Shown one piece after another: positions 27,903-36,849 of a DNA stretch of 53,712 nt (within the stretch, counting starts at the first letter, position 1; the number at the start of each line of letters is the position of its first letter). Both the position numbers and the translations under genes were made by a program. The notes beneath the pieces are model-generated. The model was not told where the DNA came from and did not search any database. It was given only the letters and a program-made list of their open reading frames with translations. Source of the DNA: Fibrobacteria bacterium GUT307 (GTDB lineage Bacteria; Fibrobacterota; Fibrobacteria; Fibrobacterales; Fibrobacteraceae); assembly GCA_001462235.1 (NCBI GenBank), contig LIUI01000038.1:1-53712 (forward strand). Direction: 5' to 3'.

Positions 27903-28487
27903 TTAGTCATCGATTTCCTTTATGCCATTTGAGTACATTCTCATTAGCTTTTCACCAATAGCTCTATCAACTCTGGCAACGCCATTAGGCTCTAAAGTTT
28001 TACCTTTCTCATAAGTTATAGCCCCTGTTTTTAAATTATGAATAAGCATTGTATCGCCTTTATCCGAAACCGTCTTATTTGTTTCTTCTTTATCTGTAAT
28101 TTTTGCCCTTGGGTTTTCTAATCCTTTAATCTCTTTTTCAAATTCGTTTTCTAAGTCCGTTATTCTTTTATTTATCTTTCTTAATATATCTATAAATTCT
28201 CTAAAAAAAACAATAATACTTATAATAATACCTATGATGAGCCCTGTAATGATATTCATAGCACTAACTAGCAATGGATTGTCGTGTATACAATAATTCC
28301 AAAATAAGTTGACTAAATATGAAATTGCAAAGTTTATAACGATACAAACAACATAAAAAACAATATTCTTAATGTTATTACTAATTAACACTTTGAAAAA
28401 ATCCAAGTGTTTTAAAATAAATGCTAAAATTAATCCCCCAATAACACTTCCGATAACCGTCGCTAAAATTTGCTCGAAAAATCCCAT
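27903..28487 (-). CDS. multi-TM protein with cytoplasmic coiled coil
   Basis: three predicted TM stretches, then KINKRITDLENEFEKEIKGL. Confidence 0.6.
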   Translation of the reverse strand: MGFFEQILATVIGSVIGGLILAFILKHLDFFKVLISNNIKNIVFYVVCIVINFAISYLVNLFWNYCIHDNPLLVSAMNIITGLIIGIIISIIVFFREFIDILRKINKRITDLENEFEKEIKGLENPRAKITDKEETNKTVSDKGDTMLIHNLKTGAITYEKGKTLEPNGVARVDRAIGEKLMRMYSNGIKEIDD

Positions 28488-28541
28488 AGCTTACTCCTTT
28501 TTATTAGTTATCCAGACTTATATCTTAAATCCTATTCAAAT

Positions 28542-29642
28542 TTATTCTTCGCCTTCGCTTTTGTCTTTTCCAAATCTGCTATTATGCCATAATGCAATCT
28601 GAATCAAAGCATCGGAATGAGAGTATATATCGTCAAGATTTTTTAGCTCAGTTTTACTCTCTTTGCCGTCTTGCCCAAATAATGCGATGTATTTTTTACT
28701 AGGGTTGTTGAAATACAAACGGCAGATAGTTTTTCTTATGCTGTCATCTAATATGATATTGAAATAGCTCCGATTATCTCTATAGAATATTCTGTCAGGG
28801 CCTATTTCCTTCCTCAATATAGCCTTTACAATTCTAAAGCCTTCCAGTTCTTCCTCTGTTGTTTCAATTCCGTAATTATCTGGTGTCGCGGCAGTCTCGG
28901 TGTTTTGCTGTTCTTGTACTTCCACTTGTTTTTCTGTTTCAAGAGCGGATTTTAAACGGTCAGAAATTATTTCATTTATGGTTTGTGTAAAAGCACGTTT
29001 CACTAAATCCGTAAAGAAATCAAGCCATTTTTGGCTTATCACACCCTCGTAAACCTGCTTCGCAAGAGCTTTTACGAAAGCCTCGCTGGGATTGCCAATT
29101 TCTGAGTTTATAATAGTTTTTAATTCTTTCATGTATTTTAATTCGCTTGCTGCACCATAAACAGCTTCTGAATCAAAATATGATTTGTGAAATTTTTTTA
29201 CTTCCTCAACTGCGTTTTCTTTCAGATTCTCAAAGTTAAGTTCTAAAAACGGTTTTTTGTCCATTTTATTCGTTTCTTCTAAATCGGTGTAAAAAAGATA
29301 TTCTATACCGTTTGTTAGAATGCCGAATTTTGCACTAGAGTTATGAAAATATCGCAATAGCTGTCCTTCGTGCTGGTTTAAATTTTGTTTCCAGTGCTTA
29401 CATTCAATTAGTATTATAGGTTCGCCATCTTTGAATATCGCATAATCTATTTTCTCGCCCTGTTTTATGCCTATATCGCAAGTGTATTCAGGAACCACCT
29501 CCAAAGGATTGAACACGTCATAACCCAAAGCTTGTAGAAATGGCATTATAAACGCATTTTTGGTAGCTTCTTCTGTTAGGATTGATTCCTTCAACCGACA
29601 TACGCGGTCGCTTAGCTGTTTTAACTGATCTTTAAAGTCCAT
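28542..29642 (-). CDS. stand-alone HsdR_N-like (type I restriction N-terminal nuclease domain) protein
   Basis: ATKNAFIMPFLQALGYDVFNPLEVVPEYTCDIGIKQGEKIDYAIFKDGEPIILIECKHW (D...ExK). Confidence 0.8.
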   Translation of the reverse strand: MDFKDQLKQLSDRVCRLKESILTEEATKNAFIMPFLQALGYDVFNPLEVVPEYTCDIGIKQGEKIDYAIFKDGEPIILIECKHWKQNLNQHEGQLLRYFHNSSAKFGILTNGIEYLFYTDLEETNKMDKKPFLELNFENLKENAVEEVKKFHKSYFDSEAVYGAASELKYMKELKTIINSEIGNPSEAFVKALAKQVYEGVISQKWLDFFTDLVKRAFTQTINEIISDRLKSALETEKQVEVQEQQNTETAATPDNYGIETTEEELEGFRIVKAILRKEIGPDRIFYRDNRSYFNIILDDSIRKTICRLYFNNPSKKYIALFGQDGKESKTELKNLDDIYSHSDALIQIALWHNSRFGKDKSEGEE

Positions 29643-29682
29643 TGTTATCTCCTTTTTGTGAATGAAAATTCATAAATCTACA

Positions 29683-29804
29683 CCTTGACCCGCAGGCTCC
29701 AATACACGGCTAAATTAGGAAATTTCACGCCGTGCAAAATGGTTTTCGGCACATAATGAGGCTATGGTCAAGGTTTACGGGGATTTTGGGTAATTTTCTA
29801 CATT
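29683..29804 (+). pseudogene. second internally deleted integrase remnant
   Basis: cgcaggctccaatacacggctaaattaggaaatttcacgcc matches 19989-20029; aaggtttacggggatttt...gggtaattttctacatta matches 21110-21172. Confidence 0.82.
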
Positions 29805-29811
29805 ATCTTAC

Positions 29812-30054
29812 ATGAGGAATTTTTTTAATCTCTTAGCTAGCGGCACAAGGTCTCTGTCCTTTACGCCTACAATGGAAATGCCCGAATTTGAGCATGAAGA
29901 ACATAAAGGGCATAAAGAATACATACGCCGTATAGAACTTCGCAAGCCTAGAACCCCGCAGGAAATAATGCGTGAAGCGTGGGAAGATGTAGGAAACAGA
30001 ATGTGGGAAGCTATTGGGCTAGTTGAAAAAGAATATGGCAAACCACCCCGCTGA
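29812..30054 (+). CDS. small hypothetical protein, partner of DUF2335-like gene (copy 2)
   Basis: paralogue of 21179..21406 with an inserted HEEHKGHKEYIRRIE segment. Confidence 0.6.
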   Translation: MRNFFNLLASGTRSLSFTPTMEMPEFEHEEHKGHKEYIRRIELRKPRTPQEIMREAWEDVGNRMWEAIGLVEKEYGKPPR

Positions 30055-30092
30055 TCACAAAACAACATCTTTTCAAGCCATAGCTTATCAAG

Positions 30093-30482
30093 GTGCAATT
30101 CAAGAAATTAGATCCTAACTTGCCCGAACGAATTGTCAGAATGGCAGAAATGTCATTGGAAAAATCTTTTAAAGAATTGGAAATTTATAAAGAGACAGCA
30201 TTGCTTGATTTGGAGAATAAAAAAATTGATTTAGAAAATCAAAAAGTTGATTTGGATATAAAGCGTCACGATTCGGAAACGAAAAGAATAGTTGTAGAAA
30301 AAGGCTCAAAATACGATTTTCGAGCACAGATAATTATACTTGTCATGGTGATGGTCGTATTAGGCGTAGCCGTTTTGCTTGGAATGCTCGGGCTTTTAAA
30401 TATAGCTTATTTGGTTGTGGCCGGCGGTTTTGCAACTATAATAACAGCGGCAATTAAAGGCGTTAGCAACAAAACAAAATAG
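30093..30482 (+). CDS. DUF2335-like membrane protein (copy 2)
   Basis: LPERIVRMAEMSLEK...KRHDSETKRIVVEKGSKYDFRAQIIIL, paralogue of 21372..21833. Confidence 0.65.
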   Translation: MQFKKLDPNLPERIVRMAEMSLEKSFKELEIYKETALLDLENKKIDLENQKVDLDIKRHDSETKRIVVEKGSKYDFRAQIIILVMVMVVLGVAVLLGMLGLLNIAYLVVAGGFATIITAAIKGVSNKTK

Positions 30483-30543
30483 CATTTCTTTCTGCGAAAC
30501 TTGGGATGGGTGTGCAGTAAAAATTTTTACTATATTCTATGGT

Positions 30544-31077
30544 ATGAAAAAAATCTTATTCCTTCTCGTTTTGCTCTCAGGCATTTCTTTTGCGCAGGGA
30601 AACAATAATGGCCTTGGCCTTTGGCTTAGTAATTATGGCTGGGGCTTTGACTTAAAGCATTTAAATAACAACAATACCGTTTGGGATATTTATCTAGGCG
30701 GCGGTTTAGGGTTTTCTAGCAGAGGTTGGACAAGTATTGGTTTAGATGCCGGTTATTATTTTGTAAACAATGCTATTAAAGCAGATGCTTCTGCGGGGCG
30801 TTTCCCGCTGCATTGGGGGCCAAACATTGGCTTTGGATATTGGAGCTCAGGTAGTAAAGCAAACAGAGATGGGCACCTTTTGATAGCACCAAATGTTGCT
30901 CTTGGCATATCTTGGTTTGTGCCTACATCTTTTAAGTGGGATGTCTCGTTAGAATTATTTCCCGGTTTGAGAATACAACGCAATTCATGGGAAAATTCAC
31001 AAGGCAAAGATGAAAGCGATATGACATTTGGCTTAGGTGTAGATTTCCGTCTCCTCTTCCACGCATACCTATTCTAA
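30544..31077 (+). CDS. exported hypothetical protein (outer-membrane-barrel-like)
   Basis: signal peptide LFLLVLLSGISFAQG and Gly/aromatic-rich strands. Confidence 0.65.
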   Translation: MKKILFLLVLLSGISFAQGNNNGLGLWLSNYGWGFDLKHLNNNNTVWDIYLGGGLGFSSRGWTSIGLDAGYYFVNNAIKADASAGRFPLHWGPNIGFGYWSSGSKANRDGHLLIAPNVALGISWFVPTSFKWDVSLELFPGLRIQRNSWENSQGKDESDMTFGLGVDFRLLFHAYLF

Positions 31078-31922
31078 TCCTTAGCTACTAATTTAATCCC
31101 CTCTGGGCTAAGCTCCACCACACCCTGCTTCCACAGCTTGCCCGCAAGTTTTTTGAACCCTTTTTTGCTCATTCCAAAATTTTTGCGAATTTCTTCTGGC
31201 GATGAGTTGTCAGAAAAAGGTAAAAATCCGTTATTGTTTTTTAGAGCCTCTAGCAGAGCCTCTTTATGTTTATCTACAAGAGCATCAAAGCCTATAGGCG
31301 AGAGGCTAAGGACTATTAGAGAGTCTTCTTCTTTTATGCTGTGGATATAGCCTGTGCAAAAATCCCCTATGTGCAAATCTGTGGATGCCGGGTTGCAATA
31401 GAGCCTCCCAGTCCAGCGTTTGTTGATTATAAAATCTATGCAGCGTTCCTCTTGAAAATCGTAGGCTATGAGCGAAACTTCCATTCCTTCTTTTAGCTCG
31501 GAGACCTCCCTGTCAAAATATTTGCGCAGTCTTTCCGTAGAGCTTAGACGGCCGCTCTTTTCATCTATAAAGACCCGCACTACGCAGGTATCGTTTTTTT
31601 CCAGTTCACCGAGCTGGTTGCTGTATGGCAAAATCAAATCTTTGTCCAGCCCCCAATCCAAAAAAGCCCCGGCATCATTTATGTCTTTAACACGCAGCAC
31701 GGCAAATTCATCTACGCAGGCCTTAGATTTTTGCGTTGTAGCTATAGGGCGGGCTTCATTGTCCAAATAAATGAACAGATTTATTTCATCGCCGATTTTC
31801 AAATCTTTAGGTGCTTTTGTTTTTGGCAAAAGCACCCTATCGCCGCCGTCTTTCGTTTCCACATAAAAACCCTGCGGCAATTCTTCCAAAACCGTGCAAT
31901 CGTTGTAATTTCCTAAGAGCAT
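31074..31922 (-). CDS. CvfB/YitL-like S1-domain RNA-binding protein
   Basis: GFYVETKDGGDRVLLPKTKAP, S1-like GAFLDWGLDKDLILPYSNQ, C-terminal winged helix. Confidence 0.8.
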   Translation of the reverse strand: MLLGNYNDCTVLEELPQGFYVETKDGGDRVLLPKTKAPKDLKIGDEINLFIYLDNEARPIATTQKSKACVDEFAVLRVKDINDAGAFLDWGLDKDLILPYSNQLGELEKNDTCVVRVFIDEKSGRLSSTERLRKYFDREVSELKEGMEVSLIAYDFQEERCIDFIINKRWTGRLYCNPASTDLHIGDFCTGYIHSIKEEDSLIVLSLSPIGFDALVDKHKEALLEALKNNNGFLPFSDNSSPEEIRKNFGMSKKGFKKLAGKLWKQGVVELSPEGIKLVAKD

Positions 31923-31940
31923 GGAAAGAAGGTAGAAATT

Positions 31941-33422
31941 CTACTGTTTCGCTGCCGGCATCTTGGATACTAGCGATAAATTCACATTTACACCCTCAAC
32001 CTGGAAATGCGGCACAACGGAGAGCGTAACTTTGAAAAAGCCGGGATTGTCGGGGTTTTCGGTAACTGTCACTTGGCCGTAACTCAAAGGATGCGTGGCG
32101 GCAAGCTCCGGCCCTGGGTTCTCCATTTCGGTTACAAGGCCCTTGATCCAGTTGTTAAGCTCCGATTCCAAAACTCCTGCGCTCTTGCTTGCTCCTATGT
32201 TTTCCCTTTGCAAAACTTTTAAGTAATGAGCAAGCCTTGCGGTTAGGAATATATAAGGCAGGCGGGCGTTTACCCTTGAATTTGCGGTTGCCTGCGCATC
32301 ATCGTATTCTTCGGGTTTTTGGGTGGAGTTTGCCGAGAAAAAGCAAGCATAGTCTCGGTTTTTGTAAAAACTGAGTGGGATAAATCCCTGCTTTGCAAAT
32401 TCAAACTCCCGCGTTTCCGGAATCAAAATTTCCGTTGGAATTTTTGCCTGTGCCCCCTTGCCCGCATTGAAAAAATGTATGGGCAAATCTTCAACCTTGC
32501 CACCGCTCTCCGGCCCCCTGATTTGAACACACCATCCGTTATCCTGAAATGAACGCACCATATTTGCGGCAAATGCAAAAGCAGAATTTCCCCACAAATA
32601 TTTTTCATGCTCCTCGCCAAGGACCGATTCCGTATAGTTAAAACCCCTTGAATTTTTGCTTTCACCATAAGGGTTTCTCAGTAAAAATCTGGGTAATGCC
32701 AAGCCTATATAACGGGCATCATCGGTTTTGCGGAATGCTCGCCACTTTGTATATTCCGCTCTTTCCATGTAATTTTCCAAATCGTCTATTTTAGGCAAAT
32801 CGCCAATATCCAGTTTTCCAAAAAATTTGGAACCAACGGAAGATATGAATAAGCAATGCGAAGCTGCAGAAACCGAGGATATATTTTGCAAAAGCGAAAT
32901 ATCGTCTGCGGAATTGTCAAATTCATAGTTTGCAATCATCGCTGCATAAGGCTCACCACCCGGAGTATCGTATTCATCGCTGTAAATATGGCGGTAAAGC
33001 CCGCTCTGAATTATCTCCGGCGAATCCTCAAAATCATTTTTTATGGACTCCTTGTTTGCATTTAGCAATTCTATTTTCACATTTTTTCTAAAATCGCTCC
33101 GTTGCACCAAAAAATGCAATGCACGCCAAGAGGATTCCAGTTTTTGAAATTCCTCGCAGTGCATAATTGCATCCAACTGCTCGCTCACAATTTTATCTAT
33201 CCATGCAACCTGTGCATCTATAAAGGCACGGTCTATTTTTTCCACGCTTGCGGAACTGTCCAAAACGCTTTGCGCAAAAGCCATAATGCCGGAGCTTATG
33301 CGTTCGCTTTGGCTGAATTTGTAAAGCGAAGCGGAATCGCTGTATTCCGCAATATCTACAAACTTGGAGGGGACATCCAAATTTATCGTTTCGTAAATTG
33401 AGGTGAGGGGGGAATTTTCCAT
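31941..33422 (-). CDS. tssC: type VI secretion sheath large subunit
   Basis: IDKIVSEQLDAIMHCEEFQKLESSWRALHFLV and C-terminal sheath motif. Confidence 0.93.
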   Translation of the reverse strand: MENSPLTSIYETINLDVPSKFVDIAEYSDSASLYKFSQSERISSGIMAFAQSVLDSSASVEKIDRAFIDAQVAWIDKIVSEQLDAIMHCEEFQKLESSWRALHFLVQRSDFRKNVKIELLNANKESIKNDFEDSPEIIQSGLYRHIYSDEYDTPGGEPYAAMIANYEFDNSADDISLLQNISSVSAASHCLFISSVGSKFFGKLDIGDLPKIDDLENYMERAEYTKWRAFRKTDDARYIGLALPRFLLRNPYGESKNSRGFNYTESVLGEEHEKYLWGNSAFAFAANMVRSFQDNGWCVQIRGPESGGKVEDLPIHFFNAGKGAQAKIPTEILIPETREFEFAKQGFIPLSFYKNRDYACFFSANSTQKPEEYDDAQATANSRVNARLPYIFLTARLAHYLKVLQRENIGASKSAGVLESELNNWIKGLVTEMENPGPELAATHPLSYGQVTVTENPDNPGFFKVTLSVVPHFQVEGVNVNLSLVSKMPAAKQ

Positions 33423-33431
33423 AAGTTCTCC

Positions 33432-33911
33432 TTAGGTTGCTAGCTCTTCCAAAAGCTGTTTGGTTGAATTTTTATCTTTCAAAATGGTTTCCATCCTTTT
33501 TCTGAATTCTCTGTTGTCCAGCAAATTTGAACCCAAATCTTTGATAAGATTGCGAACAGCCATCAAACGATTCAAGTCCGGAATTTGCTTAACTATTTCC
33601 ATAGGTTCAAAGGATTTTATGCTATCAAACTTAAGCTCAATGGGCAAGTTTGAATTGTCCTTTTTAAGACGATTTTCAACGGAAGTTTTTAATGCAATAT
33701 TTAAGGATTGCATAACCCCATCAAAATTGTCTTTGTTGATGTTGATTTTTTCCCGCTCAATAACGCGGGACTCGTCGCCATCCATTTTAAAATCGCCCAG
33801 CACAAGCAACTTCAATGGAAGCTCCATTTTTTTCTGCGCTCCGCCGCTGTCCACGCTCAACTGAATGTTTATGCGCGCAGGGGGAATTTCATTTTGATAG
33901 CTATTTGCCAT
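33432..33911 (-). CDS. tssB: type VI secretion sheath small subunit
   Basis: PLKLLVLGDFKMD...ELKFDSIKSFEPMEIVKQIPDLNRLMAVRNLIKDL. Confidence 0.92.
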   Translation of the reverse strand: MANSYQNEIPPARINIQLSVDSGGAQKKMELPLKLLVLGDFKMDGDESRVIEREKININKDNFDGVMQSLNIALKTSVENRLKKDNSNLPIELKFDSIKSFEPMEIVKQIPDLNRLMAVRNLIKDLGSNLLDNREFRKRMETILKDKNSTKQLLEELAT

Positions 33912-33952
33912 TTTTTTCTCCTAACTCAAAAAAAGATTTCCTCATATAATAC

Positions 33953-33981
33953 TTAGACGCGTTTCAGAGGGAAAAAGTTCC
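33953..33981 (-). promoter_or_regulatory. sigmaE/ECF-like promoter upstream of tssB, with CAACAAGTGTTG inverted repeat 16 nt upstream (33998..34009)
   Basis: GGAACTT-N16-GTCTAA on minus strand, about 41 nt from tssB ATG. Confidence 0.75.
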
Positions 33982-34043
33982 AAAAAGCCTCATTTAGCAA
34001 CACTTGTTGACGTTTTTTTTAATTTTTTCTAATTTTTCCCCCA

Positions 34044-35032
34044 TGGCAGACTTAATTCTCGAATTCGTAAACGGAATTCCTCTTCGCTATGGCGAAAATT
34101 CACATCAACAAGCAATATTCTACAAAGACCCAAATTGCACGGAAGCTAGTTTGGCAACAGCAGAGCAACTGCATGGCAAAGAACTCTCCTACAACAATAT
34201 TGTTGATGCAGATGCTGCCCTTGAAATGATTCGGGAATTTTTGGATTCAAATGCGGTTGCTATAATTAAACACTTAAATCCCTGCGGGCTTGCTACAGGG
34301 GCTAACTTGGCAGAGGCATTTTCTGCAGCCTGGGAAGGCGATCCTGTGAGTGCATTCGGTTCGGTGATTGCGGTAAGCAGAAAAGTTGATTTGAAAACAG
34401 CGGAATTGCTAAAGGGCAGGTTTGTTGAAATTCTGCTTGCCCCTGATTTTGATGCGGATGCTTTGGAATTTTTGAAAAATAAATCAAAGGATATTCGCCT
34501 GCTCAAGGTTGGCGAAATTAAGCCGGCCAGAGCCTGCAAAGTTTATAAACACGTGATTGGCGGAATGCTTGTCCAAGACAGGGATGTTGAGGTTTGGGAA
34601 AAATTTGAATGCGTGACTAAGGCACCATTTCCAAAAGAAAAGATGGAACTTGCAAAATTCTCTTGGCTGGTTTGCAAACACACAAAATCCAATGCCATAG
34701 TTGTGTGCTATGAGTATAAGCATGGTTATTTTATGGTTTTGGGCCTGGGACCCGGGCAGCCTAATCGCATAGATTCAAATTTAAGGCTTTGCCAGCCAAG
34801 GATTAAAGACAATATGTCTAGAATGTCTATTGCCAAAGAGCAAATAGGTGAAATGATTATGGCTTCCGATGCCTTTTTCCCCTTTGCCGATAACATAGAT
34901 GCCTCAAATTCCGCAGGTATTAAGTATATAGTACAACCCGGTGGCTCCAAAAAGGACTCTGAGGTCATAGAAGCCTGCGATAAATATGGTATAGCAATGG
35001 CATTCACGGGAACCAGGCATTTTAGGCACTAG
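34044..35032 (+). CDS. stand-alone AICAR transformylase domain (PurH C-terminal domain)
   Basis: LRYGENSHQQAIFYKD, HLNPCGLATG, VCKHTKSNAIVV, DAFFPFADNIDASNSAGIKYIVQPGGS; no IMP cyclohydrolase domain. Confidence 0.85.
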
Positions 35033-35060
35033 TCCTTAAAATTTACTATATTTGTGAACT

Positions 35061-36845
35061 ATGAAATCCGTTAAACTCTCATTGTTTTTTCTGCTCGTTT
35101 TCTTTGCCGTATTCACTGCCTGCGGAAAGCCATCTGTAGAGGCTAAGGCCTCAGGTGATTTTTACGAAGAACTTTCACGCCTTAATAGGGTTCTCTCCGA
35201 AATCAACATAAAATATGTAGAAGACGTAGACCCTAGCGAAATAACGGATGCTGCCGTAAGCGGAATTCGCTCCGTGTTAGACCCTAATACCGCAGTTCTG
35301 GATCCAAAAGCTAGCGATAATCTTAAACTTGCAACAGATGGCGAGTTTGGTGGCATTGGCATACAAATAGGCGTTAGAGATAATCTAAAAACCGTAATTT
35401 CCCCAATGTTTGGTACTCCCGCCTACAAGCTTGGCTTAATGGCTGGCGATAGAATAACCCAAGTGGACGGCAAACCTACTAAAGACTTGACCTTAGACGA
35501 AACCGTTGATAAATTACGCGGCAAAATTGGAACAGATGTTACAATCACAATAGTACGCGAAGGAGTTGCCGCACCCTTTGATGTTACAATCACAAGGGCA
35601 AAAATCGTGGTTCATGCGGTTCCATTCTCCGGAATGTTAGATAAAAACATTGCTTATATACAGCTTGGCACATTCAATTCAAAAACCGCAACCGAACTAG
35701 AAGAGGCAATTAACAAGTTAAAAAAACAGGGCATGAAAAAGTTAGTATTGGATTTGCGCTATAATCCGGGCGGGCTTCTGAACCAAGCTATAGAGGTAAG
35801 CGAATTATTTTTGAAAAAAGGAAACCGCATAGTTAGCACCAAAGGCCGAGTTGTAAATTCAGAAAACAATGCTGCAAAGAATGGCATAGTGGATGATAAT
35901 ACGCAAATAGCCGTGCTTGTAAATCAGGGAACGGCAAGTGCAGCAGAAATTGTTTCCGGAGCATTGCAAGACTGGGACAGAGCAATAGTAGTTGGCAAAA
36001 CAACTTTTGGCAAAGGAAGCGTTCAAACCGTTTTTCCATTGGATAACGAAGGCAGAGCCTTGAAACTCACCACCGCCTTTTATTACTTGCCCTTTGGCCG
36101 TTGCGTTAACAAACCTGAACAAGGAATAAGAGGGCATGGCTTGCGCAACGCAAATGCCGCAGACGATTCCGAAGATTCCGTAGCAGACACCATCGCAAAA
36201 GACACAGCCGTGCGTGATACGCAGGTTTTCTACACGGCAGGTGGGCGCAAAATGTATGGCGAAGGCGGTATTACCCCTGATGTTGATATAGAGCAAAAAG
36301 CAATTCCGTGGATAGCACAAGTTCAAGAAAGGATGTCTCTATATTTCCGCTTTGCCGTTAAGTACCGTTCCCAGCTAGGCGAGGCGGCTTCAAAAATAGA
36401 TTCTACCTGGCAAGCCCCAGATTCCCTATTCAAAGCCTTTAGGGAATTTTGCGCAGCAGATACGAATTTTACAAAAATAAAGAGCAATGCCCAGACAATA
36501 ACAGATGCTGTGGAAGAAGCTTTAATAAGAGAGCAAAATATCATATATGGTGATACTTCCAAAATTTTGAAAGATACTTTGATTACGGCGAGAATAGCAG
36601 GGTTGCGTGAAGCTCTTGCAAAGCAAAATGAAAATCAGGCCCTTGAAATAAAAAATTATAGCATAAACGCTATTAAAAGGGAATTGATAGCCGCCGCCCA
36701 AGGAGACGAGGCCCGCATTGCATGGATGCTCAGGGACGATGCCCAATTAGAGGAAGCCCTGAAGTATTTGCGCAACGACTCGCTTTACAAAAACAAAATG
36801 AAAGCACAGCCAAAGGATAGCAAAAAAACGCCGGCAAAAAAATGA
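35061..36845 (+). CDS. S41-family C-terminal processing protease with PDZ domain, lipoprotein
   Basis: FGGIGIQIGVRDN PDZ, LDLRYNPGGLLNQAIEVSELFL, GTASAAEIVSGALQDWDRA. Confidence 0.92.
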   Translation: MKSVKLSLFFLLVFFAVFTACGKPSVEAKASGDFYEELSRLNRVLSEINIKYVEDVDPSEITDAAVSGIRSVLDPNTAVLDPKASDNLKLATDGEFGGIGIQIGVRDNLKTVISPMFGTPAYKLGLMAGDRITQVDGKPTKDLTLDETVDKLRGKIGTDVTITIVREGVAAPFDVTITRAKIVVHAVPFSGMLDKNIAYIQLGTFNSKTATELEEAINKLKKQGMKKLVLDLRYNPGGLLNQAIEVSELFLKKGNRIVSTKGRVVNSENNAAKNGIVDDNTQIAVLVNQGTASAAEIVSGALQDWDRAIVVGKTTFGKGSVQTVFPLDNEGRALKLTTAFYYLPFGRCVNKPEQGIRGHGLRNANAADDSEDSVADTIAKDTAVRDTQVFYTAGGRKMYGEGGITPDVDIEQKAIPWIAQVQERMSLYFRFAVKYRSQLGEAASKIDSTWQAPDSLFKAFREFCAADTNFTKIKSNAQTITDAVEEALIREQNIIYGDTSKILKDTLITARIAGLREALAKQNENQALEIKNYSINAIKRELIAAAQGDEARIAWMLRDDAQLEEALKYLRNDSLYKNKMKAQPKDSKKTPAKK

Positions 36846-36849
36846 GGGT

